A DNA stretch of 5,603 bases from Myxococcales bacterium (GTDB lineage Bacteria; Myxococcota; Bradymonadia; REDH01): assembly GCA_018970625.1 (NCBI GenBank), contig JAGWVZ010000266.1, forward strand, positions 1-5,603, given 5' to 3'. Under the pieces are notes generated by a model, which saw only the letters and a list, made by a program, of their open reading frames with translations, made no database searches and was not told where the DNA came from. The translations under genes and the position numbers were made by a program. Shown piece by piece: positions 1 to 5,126 of this stretch (position 1 is the first letter of the stretch; every line of letters starts with the position of its first letter).

Positions 1-127
1 GGTGCTCGTAGGCTCAACGGAGTCGTATCAGGCGCTCTGCCGAAAATGCCACGCGAACGCTCGTGCCGAAGCTGACATGAAAGCTTCGCAGGGCGAAATC
101 TCCTTTCAGGACCAAGGTGTGCCATGA
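1..127 (+). CDS. tdk: Thymidine kinase, C-terminal end (partial, 5' end outside window)
   Basis: Reading from base 2, an open frame gives 41 codons and stops with TGA at 125-127. It enters from the left edge, so only the C-terminus is seen. The first part reads VLVGSTESYQALCRKCHAN. This matches the end of type II (TK1-like) thymidine kinases, where a V-G-x-x-x-x-Y segment binding the thymine base is followed by C-R-x-C-H, the second half of the structural zinc site (here the Cys codons at 38-40 and 47-49). The family phosphorylates thymidine and deoxyuridine with ATP in the cytosol. A poorly conserved tail of about 22 residues follows, as is common. The stop overlaps the upp start as ATGA (124-127), so the two are probably translationally coupled. 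The upp and hpt neighbours independently support a salvage role. The kinase P-loop and lasso lie outside the window, so the call rests on this short motif and on context. Confidence 0.8.
   Translation, partial: VLVGSTESYQALCRKCHANARAEADMKASQGEISFQDQGVP
114..119 (+). promoter_or_regulatory. Ribosome binding site of upp inside the tdk 3' end
   Basis: AAGGTG lies 4 nt before the ATG at 124, inside the last codons of the upstream frame. With the ATGA overlap it supports ATG 124 as the upp start and suggests re-initiation by ribosomes finishing tdk. Confidence 0.5.
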
Positions 128-948
128 GCGAACGCCCTGATTCCGCCTACCGCCATGCGCACTTTGTCACCAGTGAACTGAACCACCTCTATGGGCCAAA
201 CGTTCATATTCTGAGTGATCCTCTCGCGCTTACGCAGCTCGCAAGATTGTGCCAGCCATCGACTGAGCAGCCGCTGTTCAATCAGCTGATTGGGAGTTTG
301 TATCTCCACCTGCTTCGCACCGTTATTAACGCAGAGCTGCCTAGACGAATCGAGAGAGTGGCCACGCGGATGGCGGCTTCGACACCACGAGCTGTGCTGG
401 AAACCGAGTTTGTCGACCGCACCACGCGGCTCGTCGTGGTGGACATCGCAAGAGCGGGTATTCTTCCGTCGCAGGTCTGTTTTGACTTCTGCAATACCAT
501 CCTCGACCCGTCAGGCGTTCGATGTGACCATCTCATCATGTCCCGAACGACCAACGAGGCACAACAAGTCTCGGGTGCGCTGATTGCGGGCGGGAAAATC
601 GGCGGTCCCATAGATGACAGGATCGTCCTGTTACCTGATCCGATGGGGGCTACCGGCACCAGCCTTGTTACCGCCATTAGCCACTACAAACAGCACCACC
701 CTGCAGCCGCAAAGAAGTGGATCACGATGAACCTGATTGTCACCCCAGAGTTCATTCAAGCCATGCAGCGGGCCCATCCAGAGGTCATCATCTACGCTCT
801 TCGACTGGACCGCGGAATGAGCCCACCCGACATCCTTGCCTCCACACCCGGCCAGTTTCCGGAGGCCGAGAGCGGACTGAACGATCATGACTACATCGTT
901 CCCGGGGGCGGTGGCTTCGGGGAACTCATGAACAACGCCTTTGTTTGA
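124..948 (+). CDS. upp: Uracil phosphoribosyltransferase, enlarged variant
   Basis: This 274-residue protein should convert uracil and PRPP to UMP plus pyrophosphate in the cytosol (pyrimidine salvage). The signatures are in family order. A-R-A-G at 109-112 corresponds to the RAG loop of Upp. The PRPP-binding loop DPMGATGTS is at 172-180 (DPMLATGGS in E. coli). A C-terminal G-L-N-D-H-D-Y-I-V-P-G at 251-261 matches the uracil-binding GLNEHGYIIPG. The protein is about 66 residues longer than the usual 208. Part is an N-terminal extension, and about 20 residues (232-250) are inserted between LDRG and GLNDHDY, exactly where E. coli reads straight from IDQG into LNEHGY. The tail GGGGFGELMNN replaces the usual GLGDAGD. 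The start at 124 is chosen for the ATGA overlap with tdk and the AAGGTG site. Family membership is firm. True uracil specificity is inferred, because the insertion sits beside the base-binding site. Confidence 0.88.
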   Translation: MSERPDSAYRHAHFVTSELNHLYGPNVHILSDPLALTQLARLCQPSTEQPLFNQLIGSLYLHLLRTVINAELPRRIERVATRMAASTPRAVLETEFVDRTTRLVVVDIARAGILPSQVCFDFCNTILDPSGVRCDHLIMSRTTNEAQQVSGALIAGGKIGGPIDDRIVLLPDPMGATGTSLVTAISHYKQHHPAAAKKWITMNLIVTPEFIQAMQRAHPEVIIYALRLDRGMSPPDILASTPGQFPEAESGLNDHDYIVPGGGGFGELMNNAFV

Positions 949-970
949 CCCTATTTCCGGACGTCTCTCC

Positions 971-1525
971 ATGTCATGTACCGTCGCAGAAGCTCCCATC
1001 CGTCTCCTTTTGGACCAGCACACCATTCAGTCGCGTGTGGCTGAGCTGGGAGCTGAGATTTCACGTGATTACAACGGCTTGAACCCTGTTATTGTCGCGA
1101 TCCTCAAAGGATCGATGCCCTTCTTTGTCGACCTTTCACGCGCCATTCAGACCCCGCATACATGGGATACGCTGCAGGTCTCTTCCTACCACGGGGGAAC
1201 CTCATCCTCGGGCGTCGTAAAGTTCAACGCGGACCTCTCGGATGCGATCGAAGGGCGGCATGTGATTCTGGTCGAGGACATTGTCGATACAGGTCGCACC
1301 GTCAGCTACCTGCTGAACTCGCTTTCGACTCGCAACCCCGCCTCGATCAAGGTCGCCAGCCTGCTTGACAAACCATCACGCCGCGAAGTCCCTGTTCCTA
1401 TCGACTATCTGGGCTTCACGATCCCCGACGAGTTCGTCATTGGCTATGGCCTCGATTACGGTCAGTTTTTTCGTAACCTGCCATTTGTCGGGGTACTGGA
1501 ACAGGTTCCGTTGCTGCCCTTCTAG
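971..1525 (+). CDS. hpt: Hypoxanthine (guanine) phosphoribosyltransferase
   Basis: This 184-residue protein matches the usual size of bacterial HPRT (about 175-185). The enzyme transfers phosphoribose from PRPP to hypoxanthine or guanine, giving IMP or GMP (purine salvage, cytosolic). Visible signatures are the PPi-binding loop ILKGS at 44-48, the flexible-loop segment SSYHGGTSSSG at 71-81, and the PRPP signature VILVEDIVDTGRT at 98-110 with the acidic pair E102/D103. The purine-binding end contains DEFVIGYGLDYGQFFRNLP. The ATG at 971 is preferred because the protein then begins at the normal family position, although no good Shine-Dalgarno precedes it. An in-frame TTG at 941 would add ten residues and overlap the upp stop. 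The gap to upp is 22 bp, so it is probably the third gene of the same transcript. Some members also use xanthine; the sequence does not settle this. Confidence 0.95.
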   Translation: MSCTVAEAPIRLLLDQHTIQSRVAELGAEISRDYNGLNPVIVAILKGSMPFFVDLSRAIQTPHTWDTLQVSSYHGGTSSSGVVKFNADLSDAIEGRHVILVEDIVDTGRTVSYLLNSLSTRNPASIKVASLLDKPSRREVPVPIDYLGFTIPDEFVIGYGLDYGQFFRNLPFVGVLEQVPLLPF

Positions 1526-1666
1526 GTTAGGGCTGGAGCCTCGACGCCGAAAGACCGCATGTTAGCCAATGCTGGAGACGCTCCTCAACGCGCGCCTCGG
1601 GGAGGAACCAACGATTCAGCCCTCAAACCGGTCGGATTCGTGCGACCCACCCTTGAGACCAAATCA
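1526..1666. other. Convergent intergenic spacer between hpt and the response regulator
   Basis: These 141 bp separate two genes that meet tail to tail, so one or two terminators are expected. I see only weak inverted repeats: GGTCG at 1630-1634 with CGACC at 1643-1647 (8-nt loop), and CTTGA at 1652-1656 with TCAAG at 1667-1671, which runs into the regulator's stop codon. Neither has a T-tract, so a classical intrinsic terminator is not supported. No coding signal was recognised. Confidence 0.5.
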
Positions 1667-2767
1667 TCAAGCCCGGCTCAACAACTGACGCAATTCCGTA
1701 TACTTCCGAAGAAACGCATCGTGTTTGCCACGGAAACGCTCGGTGAACTCCCTGCTGAAAAGAGACTCCTGAGCCCGTTCTCTTGCTGATTCGAGAATCG
1801 CAAGCAGGTCACTGACGCTGCGCATCAGTCGAGACACGGGCGGCGTCGTGCCCGACAACAGTGTCACGCTCTGACCGGGCGTGCCCCATGCCTCGATATA
1901 GACAATCGCGACGTCCGGGTGCTGGCTCTGAATCGTCTCGACGACCATCTGTGAGGGAATGTCCGGCAGCTGGTCGCCAACGATCAACAATCCGCTCACT
2001 GCGTAACCGAATTTGTCCAGAATCTCACCGCCGGTCGCCAACGGAGCCTTGAACTCCAGCCCCAGCTGCTCACCCCGTTTGACAACTCCACGAACAAATT
2101 CCGGGTCGTGGTGGGCAATGTACGTTGGGGTATATGCCTTGATTCGGGCAGCCATCGTTGGGTCTTCGCTTGGGAGCGCCCTACGAATGATGTCCAGATG
2201 CTCCTTCTCGATGACGGTGAATGTCTGAAGTGCCAGGTCGGCGAACGCCATCGCGCCAGCCACGAGTGAAGGACTCGCTCCGCCTGATGGCAACGAGATG
2301 TCTCGACTGACGGAGGCCAACTGCTGCTGGAGCGAGGCGGACCGTTCTTCTGCCTGCGCCACCCGTTGTTGCAACTCGCGAAGGGCTGCACGCTCCAGAT
2401 GACGTCGCTCAATCGCTGTACGAACGCTTTCCAGCACTTCGGTAGGAAGGAAAGGTTTCACGATAACATCGGATGCACCAGCCCGAAGGACCCCGAGTAC
2501 CATCGAGAGTCCCACCTGGTCAGCCGTACAGATGATCGCGGTATCGGGACGCTGCTGACACAAAGTGCGAACGAACGACGGCGTATCGAAGTTGGGAAGC
2601 ACGGCGTCCATCACCAGCGCAGCATAGGCACGCTGCTGCATCGCCAGCATCACACCCTCGGGCCCGAGCGCGGCCTGCACATCGTAACCCGCCCCAACGA
2701 ACACGTTGGTCAACTGTTTCTCCGCTCCAGACTCGGGCTCAAGGAGCAGGATCGTGGGCTTCTGCAT
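1667..2767 (-). CDS. Response regulator with N-terminal receiver and a probable degenerate second receiver
   Basis: The 366-residue product starts MQKPTILLLEPES and residues 4-119 form a CheY-like receiver. The phospho-acceptor is D54 (LVMDAVLP), the switch threonine is T81 and the conserved lysine is K104 (VKPF). The acidic pocket is unusual: E10-P11-E12 replaces the common D-D-E, so P11 stands where a metal-binding Asp is normal. Residues 120-155 (ERRHLERAALRELQQRVAQ and on) look like a coiled coil. After a Gly/Ser/Pro linker and helical segment, residues 215-330 repeat the receiver pattern, with IAHHDPE like strand 1, LLIVGDQLPD like strand 3 and PDVAIVYIEAWG like strand 4. The Asp, Thr and Lys are not kept in register. 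A helical, charged tail (330-366) ends the protein. No DNA-binding, GGDEF, HD or kinase output is recognisable. The in-frame ATG at 2894-2896 would add 43 basic residues before the receiver and is less likely. Its cognate kinase is not in the window. It is transcribed alone. Confidence 0.82.
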   Translation of the reverse strand: MQKPTILLLEPESGAEKQLTNVFVGAGYDVQAALGPEGVMLAMQQRAYAALVMDAVLPNFDTPSFVRTLCQQRPDTAIICTADQVGLSMVLGVLRAGASDVIVKPFLPTEVLESVRTAIERRHLERAALRELQQRVAQAEERSASLQQQLASVSRDISLPSGGASPSLVAGAMAFADLALQTFTVIEKEHLDIIRRALPSEDPTMAARIKAYTPTYIAHHDPEFVRGVVKRGEQLGLEFKAPLATGGEILDKFGYAVSGLLIVGDQLPDIPSQMVVETIQSQHPDVAIVYIEAWGTPGQSVTLLSGTTPPVSRLMRSVSDLLAILESARERAQESLFSREFTERFRGKHDAFLRKYTELRQLLSRA

Positions 2768-2769
2768 TT

Positions 2770-2774
2770 CTCCT
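2770..2774 (-). promoter_or_regulatory. Shine-Dalgarno-like AGGAG just before the response regulator ATG
   Basis: On the minus strand AGGAG is followed by AA and then ATG (2767-2765). It favours the start at 2767 over the upstream in-frame ATGs at 2815 and 2896, which have no such site. The 2-nt spacing is shorter than the usual 5-9, so initiation may be inefficient, or the purine run may only partly act as a ribosome binding site. Confidence 0.45.
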
Positions 2775-3178
2775 ACCAAGGCTTTGTGAACTCGTAGACG
2801 GTTGCGACGCTGCATCACGTTCGGTGGCCTGTCAAACTGTTCGCCTTCAGTTACGCTGGCTCTCCGTGACGCTACGCATGGCCATCGTGATCGCACTCGC
2901 TCTGGTTACATACGGCGAGAGACTACGCTTCAAGCCCGCTGCCTGATGAAAAGAAGCCAGGCATCAGAACGGTTGCCATTCTGGCGTTACAAGTTTCTTT
3001 CGATCCGTTGCGAACAGTGAAACGGACGACGCGGCGCGGAGACCCCGGCGCGCGTTCGGCTTACGAATGGTCGCCCCGGATACCCGGCAGCTTCCATCGG
3101 CTGCACTCAGTAGCGGGCATCGTGGAGCCAGAGCTGTTCGGACTTCAACGAACTCACCCTCTCAGGTGATGAGCCACT

Positions 3179-3206
3179 TTGACGGGCAGGGATTGGTGGC
3201 TAGCTT
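3179..3206 (+). promoter_or_regulatory. Possible sigma-70-type promoter upstream of dnaJ
   Basis: TTGACG at 3179-3184 matches five of six consensus -35 bases. After 16 bp, TAGCTT (3201-3206) is a poor -10 with three of six matches. It would give a leader of about 75 nt before the dnaJ ATG. The heptamer TTGACGG recurs at 3253-3259 without a usable -10, so the match may also reflect a repeated protein-binding site or chance. Confidence 0.25.
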
Positions 3207-3277
3207 GTCGTGTGTGCCCCGGGTGTCCTTGTTCTGGGAACGACGGATGGCCTTGACGGTAGGGCACGAACCACCAT

Positions 3278-3282
3278 GGTGA
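3278..3282 (+). promoter_or_regulatory. Weak ribosome binding site of dnaJ
   Basis: GGTGA lies 6 nt before the ATG at 3289. It is the only SD-like match near that start. The ATG is also where the J domain begins (RDPYKTLGV), so the start is well supported by homology. Confidence 0.4.
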
Positions 3283-3288
3283 CGCCTT

Positions 3289-4284
3289 ATGCGCGACCCG
3301 TACAAGACCCTGGGTGTCTCTCGCAACACGTCCGAAGAAGACATCAAGAAGGCGTACCGTAAGTTGGCTCGACAATTCCACCCCGACGCCACCGGCGGCG
3401 ATGCCAGAGCTGAAGAGCGCTTCAAAGATATTACAGAAGCTTACGCGGTATTGTCTGAACCAGAAAAAAAGGAACTCTACGACAAATACGGCGAAGAAGG
3501 CCTTCGGGAAGGGTTCGATCCTCGCGTATGGGAGGCCATGCGCAATCGGTCAGCCGGCGGTTTCGGAGGGCAGGGAGGGTTCGGAGGTTTCGGAGGGCAG
3601 GGAGGGTTCGGAGGTTCAGCTTTCGATCTGAACGATCTGTTTGGCGGCGGTCGAAGCACGAGCGGGGCCGGAGGTGATCTCTCGCTGACCATGGAGTGCG
3701 ATTTCGCGAAGGCGGCGCGAGGGTTTCAGACGACGTTCACCTACCAACGAGATGTACGATGTACCGCTTGCGCCGGGCAAGGCCGCGCAGTCACGGGGGA
3801 GCCATGCAGGGCATGCATGGGGACGGGTCGTGCGAAACAGTCTGCACAGGTGACCGTGAATGTTCCTCCCGGCGCAGCCGATGGCGATGTGCTCCGACTC
3901 AAGGGGCGAGGTTCCGAATCCAGACGAACGGGTGCGCCTGCCGATTTGCTCCTCCGACTCACGGTTCTCGAACATCCAACGCTGCGTCGCGAAGGGAACG
4001 ATCTGATTACCGGACTTTTTATCAGTCCGATCGACTCGCTTCTGGGTACCTCGGCAGAGGTGGAACTTCTGGATTCCACCGTCAAAGTGACCATTCCTCC
4101 CGGGATGGCAGGCGGCAAGCGGCTTCGACTCAGAGGGAAAGGCATCACACGCAAAGGCCAGACCGGCGATGCCTTTGTCGAAGTGCACGTTCAGGCGCTG
4201 AGTCAGCCACTTTCAGGGCGGGCGCTTGAGTTGGCACGTGCTCTCCGAGACGAGCTCGCCACCGGCTCCAGCTCTTCCAGATGA
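3289..4284 (+). CDS. dnaJ: DnaJ-family co-chaperone with reduced (two-motif) zinc finger
   Basis: This 331-residue Hsp40 should deliver unfolded substrates to DnaK and stimulate its ATPase in the cytosol. The J domain spans about 3-68 (DPYKTLGV, KKAYRKLARQFHPD) with an intact HPD at 31-33. A Gly/Phe region follows at about 88-122, ending in FDLNDLFGGG. The substrate-binding part starts near 133 and is interrupted by Cys motifs CTACAGQG (C158, C161) and CRACMGTG (C173, C176). Typical DnaJ has four such motifs and two zinc ions; here only one zinc can be bound. The first motif sits like repeat 1, and the second, running directly into the VTVNVPPGAADGD strand, sits like repeat 4. The second C-terminal subdomain (REGNDL, IPPGMAGGKRLRLRGKG) is intact, while the dimerisation tail is short. 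It is shorter than the 376 residues of E. coli DnaJ. dnaK and grpE are not adjacent. It may be a secondary paralogue rather than the housekeeping DnaJ. Confidence 0.92.
   Translation: MRDPYKTLGVSRNTSEEDIKKAYRKLARQFHPDATGGDARAEERFKDITEAYAVLSEPEKKELYDKYGEEGLREGFDPRVWEAMRNRSAGGFGGQGGFGGFGGQGGFGGSAFDLNDLFGGGRSTSGAGGDLSLTMECDFAKAARGFQTTFTYQRDVRCTACAGQGRAVTGEPCRACMGTGRAKQSAQVTVNVPPGAADGDVLRLKGRGSESRRTGAPADLLLRLTVLEHPTLRREGNDLITGLFISPIDSLLGTSAEVELLDSTVKVTIPPGMAGGKRLRLRGKGITRKGQTGDAFVEVHVQALSQPLSGRALELARALRDELATGSSSSR
3559..3612 (+). repeat. Perfect 2 x 27-nt tandem repeat in the dnaJ Gly/Phe region
   Basis: The 27 bases at 3559-3585 are repeated exactly at 3586-3612 and followed by a partial third copy (GGTT). 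Each copy encodes GFGGQGGFG, filling residues 91-108 in frame. Identity at the nucleotide level, including third codon positions, points to a recent duplication by slippage or unequal recombination rather than selection on the protein alone. Confidence 0.95.
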
Positions 4285-5126
4285 ATCCTTCGCTGAATAC
4301 ACGACGCTGGTTAAGTGACAGCGGGAGACCCGCGAATGGCTGGGAGGCACTCGCAAAGGACGTGACGCACGAGGTGTTCTTTCACGCAGAGTCCATGGCG
4401 TATCTGAAACAATTCAAGCAAAGGGCACAGTATCTGCGTGAGCGGGATGCTCTCACGGCATTACGTCTGCGCCTGCCCGGCGTCCCCACGCTCCTTGATT
4501 CGAACGATGATCTCGGAATTCTGATCACGGCGGCCTGTCCGGGAGAGCCTGTTACACGAGCTGAACACATCGAGCATGCGGTGTGGTTCGCTGCCGGAAG
4601 CTGGTTGGCAGGGCTCCATCGACTGCCGATCGAAGGGCCATGGCTCAGTCCAGATGAAATGCCCCTCGCCGTGGCGATGCAACGCCGACGTAGCCAACTC
4701 CTGCAGGAAATGCGTCAGCTGCCGCACTCACTCGCCCACACTGGATTTTCTGACGCCCTGAACAAATGGACCTGGCCCACCACTTCATCCATCAGGGTTC
4801 CCTGCCATCGTGATTTTGAGCCGCGTAACTGGCTCTGGTCCGCATCTGACCGCACTCTCTGGGTTGTCGACTTTGAGCACCTCAGGCCTGATGCCCCTGC
4901 GGTGGACATGGCCAAGGTACTCGAGGTGTGCGGCTCCAACCTCCGCGAGAGCTGGAAACAGTTTCGGGACGGCTACATAAAATCCGCAGGCCACTGGCCC
5001 GCCGATGACGAGATTGACGCCGCATTCGTGTATCACGCCGCCCGCACGTGGATATGGGGTGAGCGTCATGACAACCGCGAGCTGACTCATCGTGGGCTCA
5101 CGATGTTGGTTCAGCTGGACGTCTAG
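4281..5126 (+). CDS. Aminoglycoside phosphotransferase/choline kinase-fold kinase, substrate unknown
   Basis: The 281-residue protein carries the catalytic signature of this kinase superfamily. CHRDFEPRNW at 175-184 is the H-x-D-x-x-x-x-N loop, with D178 as probable base and N183 as metal ligand. VVDFEHL follows, with D197 taking the place of the DFG aspartate and E199 replacing the glycine. Upstream, ILITAACPGEPV looks like the hinge before the C-lobe, and AAGSWLAGLHRLP is the usual helix ending in L-x-x-L-H. The N-lobe is short, with no clear glycine loop; YLKQFKQRA may supply the ATP-binding lysine. The family phosphorylates small molecules (antibiotics, choline, methylthioribose, fructosamines), and nothing here singles out a substrate. 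Antibiotic resistance should not be assumed. The start ATG overlaps the dnaJ stop (ATGA, 4281-4284), so the two genes are probably co-translated. No strong ribosome site of its own is seen. The stop TAG shares CTAG with the convergent lipoprotein gene. Confidence 0.8.
   Translation: MNPSLNTRRWLSDSGRPANGWEALAKDVTHEVFFHAESMAYLKQFKQRAQYLRERDALTALRLRLPGVPTLLDSNDDLGILITAACPGEPVTRAEHIEHAVWFAAGSWLAGLHRLPIEGPWLSPDEMPLAVAMQRRRSQLLQEMRQLPHSLAHTGFSDALNKWTWPTTSSIRVPCHRDFEPRNWLWSASDRTLWVVDFEHLRPDAPAVDMAKVLEVCGSNLRESWKQFRDGYIKSAGHWPADDEIDAAFVYHAARTWIWGERHDNRELTHRGLTMLVQLDV

Larger units (their letters stand above)
2768..3288. other. 521-bp divergent intergenic region with a cluster of short inverted repeats
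   Basis: This region lies between the 5' ends of the regulator (minus) and dnaJ (plus) and should hold both promoters. I found no convincing gene or known RNA in it. Small open frames on both strands lack ribosome sites and protein-like composition. Inverted repeats seen are: CTGATG 2943-2948 with CATCAG 2962-2967, overlapping the alternative GCCTG 2941-2945 with CAGGC 2958-2962; GCCA/TGGC 2975-2985; TCCGTT 3004-3009 with AACGGA 3021-3026; a GC-rich imperfect stem at 3028-3054; GCAGC/GCTGC 3087-3104; GTTCG/CGAAC 3136-3153; and TCACC/GGTGA 3154-3169. No CIRCE (TTAGCACTC-N9-GAGTGCTAA) element is present. A weak minus-strand promoter candidate is TTGAAG (2933-2928), 17 nt, TGTAAC (2910-2905). 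Confidence 0.5.

Noticed and set aside
941..970. Alternative TTG start for hpt overlapping the upp stop
   Set aside because: It adds ten residues not expected for HPRT and its nearest GGGGA is about 17 nt away. ATG 971 gives the normal N-terminus, although its own ribosome site is weak too.
631..1026. Minus-strand open frame across the upp-hpt junction
   Set aside because: It is antisense to two well-supported enzyme genes and its translation has no family resemblance. The same holds for the other long frames opposite upp, dnaJ and the kinase.
1630..1647. GGTCG/CGACC stem as terminator between hpt and the regulator
   Set aside because: Only five base pairs with an 8-nt loop and no T-tract on either strand.
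2830..2835. Perfect minus-strand TTGACA (-35) upstream of the regulator
   Set aside because: At 16-18 nt spacing the would-be -10 sequences (for example CAGCGT at 17) match poorly, so it is not supported as a sigma-70 promoter.
2768..2896. N-terminal extension of the response regulator to the ATG at 2896
   Set aside because: The extra 43 residues are basic and low in recognisable structure, they precede a complete receiver that starts normally at 2767, and they lack a ribosome site.
2802..3020. Small plus-strand open frame of 72 codons in the divergent region
   Set aside because: No ribosome site, Arg/Cys-rich random-looking composition, and partly antisense to the possible regulator leader.
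3067..3282. Small plus-strand open frame of 71 codons directly before dnaJ
   Set aside because: No Shine-Dalgarno, no recognisable motif, composition unlike a protein, and it covers several hairpins and the likely dnaJ promoter.
4281..5126. Calling the kinase an aminoglycoside resistance gene
   Set aside because: Only the general fold motifs are present. The chromosomal, chaperone-coupled context gives no sign of a resistance cassette.
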